NCBI GenBank assembly: GCA_965276715.1
Contig: OZ255622.1
Location: forward strand, 1,922,001-1,986,000
Direction of reading: 5' to 3'
Source: CAXTPV01 sp965276715
Lineage (GTDB): Bacteria; Pseudomonadota; Alphaproteobacteria; Acetobacterales; Acetobacteraceae
DNA length: 64,000 bases
Position 1 is the stretch's first letter. The number at the start of each line of letters is the position of its first letter. Below are positions 46,378-54,300 of the stretch, in pieces. Made by a program: the position numbers and the translations under genes. The notes below the pieces were generated by a model. The model searched no databases, was not told the origin of the DNA, and worked only from the letters and a program-made list of their open reading frames with translations.

Positions 46378-46493
46378 GGCGCGGACAGTTTCTCCTTTGC
46401 GTCGCACGACGGCATGTGACGGAGCGTGACGTTGCCCACTGAAGTTGGGCATCCGCCTTGCCGACGCCATAGTCGCGGTGTAGCGCCAGAACC

Positions 46494-47153
46494 ATGACAC
46501 AGCTTTCACGATCGCTGCTGCTCGCCGTCGGCTTGGCCATGGCTGGCCTCGCACTGCGCTGGCTGGCGCCCGGCATCGTGGATGGCGGCTTCGGCCGATC
46601 GGTCGCCACGAACGGCGTCGCCGGCATTGCCGAATTCCTGGGCCTGGGTGCGATCGCGTGCGCGATCGGCCTGCCGCGCCAAGTGGTCTGCTTCGCCGGC
46701 GGCCTCGCCTTCGGCGCCGCCGGAGGCACCGCGCTGGCACTGGCGGCGACGTTGATCGGCTGCCTGGCCGATTTCCTCTGGGTCAGGCTCGCCGCGCGCG
46801 AGTGGGCGCGCCTGCGCCTGCTTGCCCGCTTCCCGCGCCTCGCCTCCGCCGACCGCTTCCTGGGCGAGAACCCGTTCACCGCCATCCTGACCCTGCGGTT
46901 GCTTCCGGTCGGCAGCAGCCTGATGGTCAGCCTGGTCTCGGGCCTCTCGGGGGCGCCCATCGGAGCCTTTGCGCTCGCGACCGCGATCGGCGCCCTGCCG
47001 CAGACCCTCGTCTTCGCGCTGCTCGGCAGCGGCATCGGCCTCGGGCATCTCGCCCAGGTCGTGCTCGCCGCGGCCCTGTTCATCGCGTCCGGCCTGCTCG
47101 GCACGTGGCTGATGCGCCGGCGTGGACCAAGCCTCGCTTCGACCCCGCTCTAG
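46494..47153 (+). CDS. VTT-domain (TVP38/DedA-like) membrane protein
   Basis: 219 residues, about six membrane helices. SNARE-associated/VTT signature: GLPRQVVCFAGGLAFGAAGGTALALAA, FLGENPFTAILTLRLLPVGSS (the conserved F/G-x-x-R-x-x-P region), GLSGAPIGAFALATAIGALPQT. Members are thought to act as lipid scramblases or flippases. Its stop shares a CTAG with the stop of the convergent NAD-kinase-like gene, overlapping it by four bases. It is divergent from ctaA. Confidence 0.87.
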   Translation: MTQLSRSLLLAVGLAMAGLALRWLAPGIVDGGFGRSVATNGVAGIAEFLGLGAIACAIGLPRQVVCFAGGLAFGAAGGTALALAATLIGCLADFLWVRLAAREWARLRLLARFPRLASADRFLGENPFTAILTLRLLPVGSSLMVSLVSGLSGAPIGAFALATAIGALPQTLVFALLGSGIGLGHLAQVVLAAALFIASGLLGTWLMRRRGPSLASTPL

Positions 47154-48349
47154 TCGCCAGGACCCGGGGTGCCTGCATGCCCCGAGGGGTCCGGTTCCTT
47201 GATCGGCGCGGCCTCACGCTGCGGTGCTTGCAGCATCGCGCAGGCGCGCGCGGCCAGGACGATGGCGACGATCGAAACAGCAATGGCACGCCACCCGAAC
47301 TGCACGGTCCGCAATGTCCGATCGGGCGCTTTCGCGACAGGTGCGGGAATCCGCGCCGGACGGGGGGCGACGGCCGGCACAGCCGGAGGACGTGACGACG
47401 AGCGGACCGCCGGCGTGCCACGCCGCGTGGCTGCCGGGACGGCGCGCGGAACACCCGGAACGAACCGGAGCTGCAGCTCGGCCACCGCGATGCGCAAGGA
47501 GCGGCCCCAGGCGAACTCCATCCGGTCGCCCTCCATGCCGTCCGCGAACACCACGCCGCCCTCGTTCATCCGCGAGACGATCAGCAGCATGTCGGCCTTC
47601 CCCAGGCGGCCGGAGGCGATGCTGGCGCCGGTCGCCCGGCTCGGCCACGGCTCGCGCACGAGGAAGACCGCCGCCGCCTCGTCGGGCCGCACATCGACCG
47701 AGACCCTCGTCGCGCGGCTGATCGACAGCGCCCATCCGGTGGCGCCGGTCCCGCTGGCGACGATCAATCCGGACGAGGACTGCGCCTCCTCCCGTCCGGC
47801 GAAAGCGATGCTGTAGCGGGCGGATTGATGGCTCGCATGGCCCACGAAAATCTCGTTCAGCGCCAGCAGCGCCTGCCCGTCGTCGAGCTCGGCGCGGATC
47901 ATCGTGCGTCCCTCGGTCGGGAGCCGCCCGGCGGCCGCGAGCGGCAGCATCGAAGCCGCCGCCGCCGGGGTGTGCGGCACCAGGATGCCCGGGTTGCGTT
48001 CCGGATCGGCGTTGACGCCGATCACCGGCTGGCCGGACAGGTATTTGGCGACATTGGCGACCAGGCCGTCCTGCCCGACCGCGACGATCACGTCCTCCGG
48101 ACCGAACAGGAACCGGTCGAGTTCCGCGCGCCGGACCGCGGCGATGCGCCAGCCCTTGGGCACGGCGGCGCGGATCTCGGCGAGCATCCCCCGCACGCGT
48201 TCGCGCTGGGCATCCAGCCCCTCCAGCGTCTGGGCGCGCCGGCGCAGAAAGACGTCGGCCTGCCCGCGCGTCGCGTGCCGCGCCAGTAGCTGGTCGTAAT
48301 CGGTTTCGCGCGTGACCAGGACCAGCCGGGGCGCGAGCGAGCCGCTCAC
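47150..48349 (-). CDS. NAD-kinase-like protein with a C-terminal membrane helix
   Basis: 399 residues from a GTG that overlaps the SPFH stop (GTGA). Residues of about 60-300 resemble ATP-NAD kinase: VIAVGQDGLVANVAKYL stands where GGDGT is usual, followed by GVNADPERNPGIL, the NE of LLALNEIFVGHASHQSARY, SGLIVASGTGATGWALS, and a late GDRMEFAWGRSLRI. After a Pro/Ala/Arg-rich linker a helix (AIAVSIVAIVLAARACAML, about 353-372) would anchor it. The changed GGDG motif leaves kinase activity in doubt. It is coupled to an SPFH protein, which hints at a shared membrane platform. Confidence 0.8.
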   Translation of the reverse strand: MSGSLAPRLVLVTRETDYDQLLARHATRGQADVFLRRRAQTLEGLDAQRERVRGMLAEIRAAVPKGWRIAAVRRAELDRFLFGPEDVIVAVGQDGLVANVAKYLSGQPVIGVNADPERNPGILVPHTPAAAASMLPLAAAGRLPTEGRTMIRAELDDGQALLALNEIFVGHASHQSARYSIAFAGREEAQSSSGLIVASGTGATGWALSISRATRVSVDVRPDEAAAVFLVREPWPSRATGASIASGRLGKADMLLIVSRMNEGGVVFADGMEGDRMEFAWGRSLRIAVAELQLRFVPGVPRAVPAATRRGTPAVRSSSRPPAVPAVAPRPARIPAPVAKAPDRTLRTVQFGWRAIAVSIVAIVLAARACAMLQAPQREAAPIKEPDPSGHAGTPGPGD

Positions 48350-49347
48350 GATCGGGCGGCGTCGCCTTTCGGCGCCGGCGCCGCGTCACGCGGCCGCAGC
48401 ATCCCGCCGAGTGCCGCGGTCAGGTCGGGGGTGACGTTGAGCGTATCGATGCGCGTCAGCTTCTCGGCGAAAGCGCGCAGCGTCAGGACCTGCAGCACCG
48501 CCGGCTCGACGCCTTGCAGCAGAGCGAGCCGCTCGCCTTCCGCCTGGTTGCGCGCGTTCTCGACGACACGGATGCGGGCGGCCTCGGCGTCCGCGGCGAT
48601 CCGCCCGGCCTGCGCCTTGGCTTCGGCCACCTTGCGGGCATTCTCGTCTTCCTGGGCGATCAGGGCCGCCTGCCGTCGCGACAGCTCGACCTTGGTCGAC
48701 AGCTCGTTCTCGGCGATCGCCCGCTCCTTCTCCACCGCCATCGCCCGGCGCGTGAACGACGCCTCGTCGGCGGTGCCCTGGGCGCGTTCGAAGGTCGGCG
48801 CTTCCAGCGCGCGGGCCAGTTCCGCGCTGGGACTGAGGCCGGCCACCCGCACGGTGACCACCGCAAGCCCCATCTCCCGCAACTGCCCGTCGGCGGCGAG
48901 CGCCGCGGCGATCCCGTCCTGGACCGGTGCGGCACCCTCGCCCAGCAGATCGTGGACGTCGCGGTGCTCGACATAGCGGGCCGCCTGATACTGCGCGAGC
49001 CCGATCAGCAGGCTGGCGATGCGGTCCAGTGGATCGGTGCGCAGCCGGCCCGTCTTGAGGTCGATGGTGAAGTCGACCCGGGCGGCGAGCGCTTCCGGCT
49101 CCGCCGGCCGCCAGGTGATCGTGCCCTGCACGGTCACGATCTGGTAGTCGCGCGAGCGAGCCTGGAAGACAAAGTCGGTGTCCCGATCGTCGGCTGGGAT
49201 CTCCATGATGCTGGTGCGATCGGGCCGGAACCAGAACGCGAGTCCGCGGCCGGATCGCACCCGCTTGCCGCGACGGAAGGTGAGGACGTGGCTGGATGCC
49301 TCGCTGCGAAGATGACGGTAGGAGAAGAATCGCGTGATCTCGGCCAT
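48346..49347 (-). CDS. SPFH/Band 7 domain protein
   Basis: 333 residues. SPFH domain at about 20-185 (LTFRRGKRVRSGRGLAFWFRP, DYQIVTVQGTITWRPAE, ALAADGQLREMGLAVVTVRV). It is followed by an Ala/Glu-rich coiled coil (about 195-275: AVEKERAIAENELSTKVELS, AEAKAQAGRIAADAEAARIR) and a C-terminal GGMLRP tail. There is no hydrophobic N-terminal anchor, unlike typical stomatins or flotillins, so it may assemble peripherally. It is translationally coupled to the membrane-anchored NAD-kinase-like protein, whose helix could supply the anchor. Confidence 0.88.
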   Translation of the reverse strand: MAEITRFFSYRHLRSEASSHVLTFRRGKRVRSGRGLAFWFRPDRTSIMEIPADDRDTDFVFQARSRDYQIVTVQGTITWRPAEPEALAARVDFTIDLKTGRLRTDPLDRIASLLIGLAQYQAARYVEHRDVHDLLGEGAAPVQDGIAAALAADGQLREMGLAVVTVRVAGLSPSAELARALEAPTFERAQGTADEASFTRRAMAVEKERAIAENELSTKVELSRRQAALIAQEDENARKVAEAKAQAGRIAADAEAARIRVVENARNQAEGERLALLQGVEPAVLQVLTLRAFAEKLTRIDTLNVTPDLTAALGGMLRPRDAAPAPKGDAARS

Positions 49348-49396
49348 GCGCGACCATGCTGGCGGCGACGGTCCGCCAACACAAGAACTCCATGCC

Positions 49397-49592
49397 TCAA
49401 GCGGGAGCGAAGAACACGAAGACGGCGACGAACAGCAACACGCCGGACATGGACTGCATCGGCACCCAGAACAAAGTATGACGCTTGCGCAGGACGACCC
49501 GGTCGCTGGTCTTCGGGTCGATCAATTCGCGCCCCGGCCGCCCATTCAGCCGCACGCCGCTGAAAGCCGCCAAACCCCGACCAGACGATCAT
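49397..49592 (-). pseudogene. Small membrane protein gene with an internal deletion/frameshift
   Basis: A strong GGAGGGAAGC site and start give MIVWSGFGGF, as in a family of small inner-membrane proteins. The sequence then shifts to another frame, which reads RLNGRPGRELIDPKTSDRV, LRKRHTLFWVPMQ and a terminal helix VLLFVAVFVFFAPA before a stop at 49397. The first hydrophobic region expected between the two parts is missing. I infer a deletion that also shifts the frame. If translation used an internal GTG (RLNG region) a short one-helix protein could still be made. Confidence 0.55.
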
Positions 49593-49602
49593 GCTTCCCT
49601 CC

Positions 49603-49704
49603 CTAACACCAGGAACAACCGGTCCCTCCGCCGTACGAGCCGTCGCGCAACAAGCGGCGGTTCACCCACCCACTGCCGTTCGGATCTTTCCGGTTCCATT
49701 CCAT
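49603..49704 (-). CDS. Possible 33-residue peptide ending in CSWC
   Basis: ATG at 49704 gives MEWNRKDPNGSGWVNRRLL and then RDGSYGGGTGCSWC. The frame is open further upstream without a clear start. The C-terminal GGGTGCSWC with two cysteines is unusual. There is no strong ribosome site, and it lies just before the small membrane-protein remnant. It could be chance or the end of a longer lost gene. Confidence 0.25.
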   Translation of the reverse strand: MEWNRKDPNGSGWVNRRLLRDGSYGGGTGCSWC

Positions 49705-49841
49705 GACGCCGGTCCGATTGCCCTTGGCCCCATGCGCCCACCGCGGCCGCGCTTGCCTAACAATTAACACGATTTCGGCTAACGGAACTCGTGACGAGGG
49801 GCGATCGTTGGGTCGTGACTGACATCATGAGAGGGAAAACC

Positions 49842-50360
49842 ATGCGGCGACGCATCGGAACGATCGTCATGCTGATCGCCAGCTCCGCTGCCACGTCCGC
49901 GCTCGCACAGGCCGACCCGGCCGCCGTGGCGCACACCGCGTCGGCAAACCAGCTCGGCATCCTCGAATACTGCCGGTCGCAGGGTGATGTCGGCGACGAC
50001 GCCATCTCCGCTCAAAAGAGTGTCATCGCACGCCTGCCGGCGTCCTCGGCCCCGACAGACGCCGCCGAGGCGCTCGGGAGGGAGGGCACGATCGCCGCGC
50101 CCAACGGCTCGACGATGACACTGTCGAGCATGGCGAACACGCACAACACCACTGTCTCGGCGCTCTGCCAGCGTCTGGGCAGCTCCAGTCTCCAGAGCGC
50201 CGCCGCCTACAGGCAGAACGAGATCGGAAACGGAATGGCGTCGATGCCCAGGCTGCCGTCGATGCCGGGCATGCCTTCGATACCCAGGATGCCCTCGATG
50301 CCCGGCATGCCGTCGATGGGCAACATGCCGGCCATCCCCGGCACCACGTCGTCCCAGTAG
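49842..50360 (+). CDS. Secreted protein of unknown function with a Met-Pro-rich repeat tail
   Basis: 172 residues from the ATG giving MRRRIGTIVM (GAGAGGGAAA upstream); another in-frame ATG lies 15 bp earlier. Signal peptide ends near TSALA-QAD. The globular part (25-135) has a conserved-looking NQLGILEYCRSQGDVGDDAI and VSALCQRLG with two cysteines that may pair. The last 35 residues are tandem MPSMPGMP-type units (MPRLPSMPGMPSIPRMPSM and more), a low-complexity tail. Relatives occur in proteobacteria as small periplasmic proteins without known role. Single gene; a leader region rich in A/T precedes it. Confidence 0.65.
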   Translation: MRRRIGTIVMLIASSAATSALAQADPAAVAHTASANQLGILEYCRSQGDVGDDAISAQKSVIARLPASSAPTDAAEALGREGTIAAPNGSTMTLSSMANTHNTTVSALCQRLGSSSLQSAAAYRQNEIGNGMASMPRLPSMPGMPSIPRMPSMPGMPSMGNMPAIPGTTSSQ

Positions 50361-50431
50361 CGGACGCGTGACGGCGAGGCTCGCCACTCCCGTCCGCATA
50401 GGCCGGCCGGCATGCGCGCTGGCGCTGATGG

Positions 50432-50656
50432 TTGCCGAAGGATGTCGTCGTCACGCGAGCGGCACGTCTGCGTCTCGGCGGGCAGGCCGCGACTGTCGCC
50501 GCTCTCTCGCTTGCGGACCTGAGCGACGAGAGGTCGCGCCTGCTCGGCAGGACGCGCCTGCTGGAGTTCGTGACGATGGAGGTATTCGGCGACGGCACGG
50601 GATATGTCCACCGTCTCCTGGTCATGCGCGGGGGACAGCTCTGGCCACCAGCTTGA
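50432..50656 (+). CDS. Possible 74-residue protein (unrecognised)
   Basis: A TTG start follows an in-frame stop by one codon. The peptide contains LSLADLSDERSRLLGRTRLLEFVTMEVFGDG and a final HRLLVMRGGQLWPPA, which reads more like real protein than an antisense shadow. No ribosome site is convincing and there is no recognised family. It may be a remnant of a larger gene. It ends 16 bp before the convergent two-partner-secretion operon. Confidence 0.25.
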   Translation: MPKDVVVTRAARLRLGGQAATVAALSLADLSDERSRLLGRTRLLEFVTMEVFGDGTGYVHRLLVMRGGQLWPPA

Positions 50657-50672
50657 TGATCGGCGGCCCGGC

Positions 50673-51038
50673 TCAAGGATGGATCGGCGGCGCGACCTGC
50701 GGCCCGGTGGTGTGCAGATGCGGCTGCGGGACGGCAGAGTGGCCGAAGCTGCTGCCGAGATATTCGCGCGTCGCCGACTGGTTGAAGGTGCCGGTCCGGT
50801 TGGAGGGGGAGGTCGCCGTCACGACCGTATCGTTTCCCGGCGGACGGGCGGTGCCAACCTTCTCGCGCAGCCCCTGGTTGATGCAGTCGAACGAGCGCGC
50901 GGAGCCGACCTGGACGTCGAGACAGGATTTCTGCGGTGCCTGTGCCCGCGTCGCGAGCGGCGCGAGGCAGAGGATCCCGGCGAGCAGAACCCTATTTCGG
51001 CACGACGGCCGACAGGGCGATCTCGTTGATCTCGACAT
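50673..51038 (-). CDS. Small secreted protein, last gene of the two-partner-secretion operon
   Basis: 121 residues from an ATG that lies 47 bp inside the end of the PpiC gene but carries a strong GGGGAGG site. An Arg-rich n-region is followed by a hydrophobic core and cleavage site (VLLAGILCLAPLATRAQA), so it is exported. The mature part has two cysteines (KSCLDVQVGSARSFDCINQG), then a Thr/Ser/Pro-rich tail ending PQVAPPIHP. Unrecognised; short cysteine-containing secreted proteins of this kind commonly end such operons. Its function is unknown. Confidence 0.6.
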   Translation of the reverse strand: MSRSTRSPCRPSCRNRVLLAGILCLAPLATRAQAPQKSCLDVQVGSARSFDCINQGLREKVGTARPPGNDTVVTATSPSNRTGTFNQSATREYLGSSFGHSAVPQPHLHTTGPQVAPPIHP

Positions 51039-51843
51039 GCTGCCTCCCCTGCAAGGCCGCGAGATAGGCGCGGGCGTTGGCATCGGCCTTCTGCCGCCGA
51101 AGCGCCTGGACGATTTGCGGCTTCACGTCCGCCAGCGCCGCGGTCCCGGCCGGCCTGGTTGCCTCCAGCTTGAAGATATGGAACCCGTCCTGCAACCTCA
51201 GAGGGTCCGACAGGCTACCGACCTGCAAGCCGCCGACCGCGTCACGGATCGGAGGCTGCAGCCGGTTCTCGGCGATCCAGCCGAGCTCCGCCTCGGTCAC
51301 GCCCGGCTGCTTGCCGGCGTTGGCGAACGCGCGATCCGACCCGACCCGCCGGCGCAGGTCGGTCGCCATCTTGGCGCCGCCATCCCTCTGGCTGCTCTGG
51401 ATCGGGACGACGAGCTGCGCCAGGCGATCCTGACGCGGGATCACGAACTGGGACTTGTTGGCGTCATAGGTGGTCTGCACGTCGGCGTCGCTCGGGTAGG
51501 CGGGATCGGGCTTGCTGACGGAAGCGAGATAGGTCTGCATGATCACGCCGTCGCGCGCCTGCTGGATCTGCCGCGCGACCTCGGGACTGGCGGGCCAGTT
51601 CCTGGCATTGGCCTCCGCGAGCAGCGCCTCCGTGGTCAGCCGCGCGCGCACGAGTTGGGCGACCCCGTCCGGGTTTGCGAGCACACGTCCTCTCGTCGCG
51701 AGATCAAGGCCGTTGATGAGGGCAGAAACGTCGGCCTCGGTCATCGAGAGGGTGCCCGCACGCGCCACCACGTCCGCGGGTGCGCCGCGTGCGCCGGCGC
51801 AGGCGAGGATCGCGATCAGGCAGAGCGTTTTGCGCATGGACAT
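50992..51843 (-). CDS. PpiC/SurA-type periplasmic peptidyl-prolyl isomerase
   Basis: 283 residues with signal peptide MSMRKTLCLIAILACAGARG. An N-terminal SurA-like helical chaperone part (LSMTEADVSALINGLDL, RARLTTEALLAEANAR) is followed by a parvulin domain (about 130-245: RLAQLVVPIQSSQ, TEAELGWIAENRLQPPIRD, GGLQVGSLSDPLRLQDGFHI, FKLEATRP). It probably helps fold or protect the adhesin or the porin during transit through the periplasm. It overlaps the last small gene and follows the coiled-coil gene by 52 bp. Confidence 0.87.
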   Translation of the reverse strand: MSMRKTLCLIAILACAGARGAPADVVARAGTLSMTEADVSALINGLDLATRGRVLANPDGVAQLVRARLTTEALLAEANARNWPASPEVARQIQQARDGVIMQTYLASVSKPDPAYPSDADVQTTYDANKSQFVIPRQDRLAQLVVPIQSSQRDGGAKMATDLRRRVGSDRAFANAGKQPGVTEAELGWIAENRLQPPIRDAVGGLQVGSLSDPLRLQDGFHIFKLEATRPAGTAALADVKPQIVQALRRQKADANARAYLAALQGRQHVEINEIALSAVVPK

Positions 51844-51895
51844 CGCAACCTTTGGAAACCATCAAATGCGGGTACGGGGCGGAGGTCCCGACTTC

Positions 51896-52522
51896 CTAGC
51901 GCCCAGGCACATACGCCTCGGCGCTGATCTTGTCTTCGTAGTCCTGGACGATGTTCTCGAGCTTGACCTGGTCGAACCCGATCAGCGGTTCGTAGCTGCC
52001 GAGCAGCACCGAACGGAACCCCTGCGTCCGGTACAGATGCAGGATGTCGTTGGCCACACCTGTCAACCTCGTGTTCATCGCCTTGCAGGTGGCGAGCTGC
52101 TTGCCTTCGGCAGCGGACGTCCCGCCGAGCGTCCGGCTTTCGAGATCCTTCTGTTGCGCCATTGAGGCCGCCTGCTGGTAGGCGCCCTGCCATTTCGACA
52201 GGCCGCCACGCAATGCGGCGTTCTGGTTGCGCGCGGCGGCAAGCTGGGCGGCGAGCGCCTGGAGTTGCGCGGGCGGCACGGCGGGTGCCGCGGCTGCTGC
52301 CGGGGTGGCCGCGGCCTTCGCGTTCAGCGCGTCGACCTGCTGCTGGAGCAGGGCCTTCTGCTTGTTGGCCTCGTCGAGGGACGCCTGCAGCGTCGTCTGC
52401 GCGTCCTGTGCCGCGCGCAGGTCGATCGTCACGTGGCGCAGCGCGTCGCGCAGGCGGTCGCTCTCGTCGTCGGCGAGGGCGGCGGCAGGCAGCAGCAGAG
52501 CGAGCATCAAGAGCGCGCGCAT
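51896..52522 (-). CDS. Periplasmic coiled-coil protein
   Basis: 208 residues from the ATG giving MRALLMLALLLPAAALA (signal peptide), two bases after the porin stop; the longer open frame is antisense to the porin. Residues 25-85 form an Ala/Gln-rich coiled coil (RDALRHVTIDLRAAQDAQTT, ANKQKALLQQQVDALNAK), followed by an Ala-Pro linker and a second coil (QLQALAAQLAAARNQNAALRG). The C-terminal part reads DILHLYRTQGFRSVLLGSYEP and IGFDQVKLENIVQDYEDKI, which looks conserved. No known family; likely a periplasmic accessory of the TonB/porin module. Confidence 0.7.
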   Translation of the reverse strand: MRALLMLALLLPAAALADDESDRLRDALRHVTIDLRAAQDAQTTLQASLDEANKQKALLQQQVDALNAKAAATPAAAAAPAVPPAQLQALAAQLAAARNQNAALRGGLSKWQGAYQQAASMAQQKDLESRTLGGTSAAEGKQLATCKAMNTRLTGVANDILHLYRTQGFRSVLLGSYEPLIGFDQVKLENIVQDYEDKISAEAYVPGR

Positions 52523-52524
52523 CG

Positions 52525-54300
52525 TCAGAACCTGGCGTTGAGGTCGACGAACAGCACGTCGGCCGAATAGGGGGCGCCCGACACCTGGCTCGCGCTGTAC
52601 CAGGTGGTCGAGATGTAGGTGTTGCGTGCCAGGCCAAGGTTGCCGTTGACGATGTAGCCCTTGGCGTTGGTGCCACCGAGATGGAAATTGGGATCGGCGA
52701 CGCTGTCGAGCAGGGCATCGGTCTGGATGTATTTGTAGGCGATCGACGCGTTCCAGTCCCATAAACGGTCCAGCTCGTCATGCCCGACCGAGAGCGAGAC
52801 GTCGTAGGCTTCGTTGCCGCCGGCGAACACTTCCGGGGCGCCCGGCTGGCTGGAGGCCAGGTTGTTGGCGGGCCCGGTGTTGCCGCTCGAGGTCCGGTTG
52901 ACGATCGCGGAACGGTTGAAGCCGAAATTGTGCACGAAGTCGGCCGACAGCGTGACGTCGACCGGATGGTAGGTCACGACCTTGAACTGGCCGTGCACGT
53001 CGAGGATCTCGAAGCGGGACGCGAGGCCATAGAACTCCGGCTGCGGCGTCTTGCCGACACCGTAGGTCTGGTTGTCGGCGGCGGTCGTGAGGATGTCGCG
53101 GATCGGGAACAGCGTGTTGCCGAACTGCTCGAAGCCCGGCTGCTTGGTGCCGTCGGTGTTGCAGGCGCCAGCCTGAAGCGGGTCGACACAGGGTGCCGAC
53201 TCGGCCCCCTGCACATTGAGAAAATCGAAGTATCCTGCGGCGATCTTCGCCTGGAAATCCTTCGACACATGCCAGTCGATCCCTGCCTGGACCGCGGCGA
53301 GATAGGCGTTGGTGTTGGGCAACTGCGTCGCCGTGTCGTTCAGCGTTCCGAAATTGAACGCGTTGTTGAATGTCGGGTAGATGCCGGTGGTCAGGAAGCC
53401 GGTCGTCCCGCTCGTGACCGCGTGGCTCACCTGCGCCGAAATCCCGTCAAAGCTCAGATCGTCATAGAAGAGCAGGTTGGTGGTCCAGAACGGATTGGTG
53501 GAGCGTCCCGCCAGCAGCGTCAGCCAGTCGGCCGGCCGCGCGCGCAGATAGGCCAGGTCGATCCACAGACTGTATTTCGAGAAGGTTCCGAACTGGCCGA
53601 GCGTCTGGTTGGTCGACACAGGGCTGTTGTCGTTGCCCGTCGCGAGACGGACGTCCGCATCGATCCAGTCGGCGACCTGTCCTTCGACGTTGATGCGCGC
53701 CCTGATGCGCGGCAGGTAGCGGTTCTCGGTCGTGTTGAGGAAGGGCGGCAGTGCGGTCCGGCTCTGCGCGTTCTGGTCGTAGCCGTTGGCCGTCGCATTG
53801 ATCGCGTTGAAGTTGAGGAACTGGTTGTAGTTGCCGCGCGGGAAATAAACGCTCTCGCTGCGCAACCTCAGATCGCCGCTCACGCGCACGCGCCTCGTCC
53901 AGTCGGCAGCGCCGTACTGATCGGCCCAGCCTTCGTCCTGCGCCTCCTGCATCACCTGCTGTTTGACCTCGGCGGCGATCTGGTCGCGCACCAGCGGCGG
54001 CACATAGGTGACGTGCACGGGAGGCGCGTTGTCGTCGCCCGGCGGTTGCGCGGGCGGCGTTGTCGACACCTCGGTCGTGCGCGCGCGCCGATGACGCGCG
54101 GGGGCGCCGGCTTCGGACTGCGCCTCGTGCAGCAGCGCGGTCGCCTGGCCCCGCGAGAGCACGCCGTTCTTGACCAGCAGCTCGATGAGCTTGACGGTGG
54201 TCTGGTCACTCGCCCGCGCCGGCACGATGCACGCCATCGAAGCGCACGCGATCAGGAAGCATGGGGCCGCCGCGGCAGAGATTTGGAATCGTCGCGTCAT
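52525..54300 (-). CDS. Outer-membrane porin (putative porin family)
   Basis: 591 residues. Signal peptide to about Ala30, then a short helical region (IELLVKNGVLSRGQATALLHEAQ) and a Pro-rich linker, then a beta-barrel from about residue 130 (VSGDLRLRSESVYFPRG, RIRARINVEGQVADWIDADVRLATG, YSLWIDLAYLRARP) ending in the terminal aromatic strand VLFVDLNARF. It matches the large putative porins encoded with ExbBD/TonB-like genes. The stretch with CVDPLQAGACNTDG contains a cysteine pair. Its start overlaps the TonB stop (ATGA). Confidence 0.85.
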   Translation of the reverse strand: MTRRFQISAAAAPCFLIACASMACIVPARASDQTTVKLIELLVKNGVLSRGQATALLHEAQSEAGAPARHRRARTTEVSTTPPAQPPGDDNAPPVHVTYVPPLVRDQIAAEVKQQVMQEAQDEGWADQYGAADWTRRVRVSGDLRLRSESVYFPRGNYNQFLNFNAINATANGYDQNAQSRTALPPFLNTTENRYLPRIRARINVEGQVADWIDADVRLATGNDNSPVSTNQTLGQFGTFSKYSLWIDLAYLRARPADWLTLLAGRSTNPFWTTNLLFYDDLSFDGISAQVSHAVTSGTTGFLTTGIYPTFNNAFNFGTLNDTATQLPNTNAYLAAVQAGIDWHVSKDFQAKIAAGYFDFLNVQGAESAPCVDPLQAGACNTDGTKQPGFEQFGNTLFPIRDILTTAADNQTYGVGKTPQPEFYGLASRFEILDVHGQFKVVTYHPVDVTLSADFVHNFGFNRSAIVNRTSSGNTGPANNLASSQPGAPEVFAGGNEAYDVSLSVGHDELDRLWDWNASIAYKYIQTDALLDSVADPNFHLGGTNAKGYIVNGNLGLARNTYISTTWYSASQVSGAPYSADVLFVDLNARF

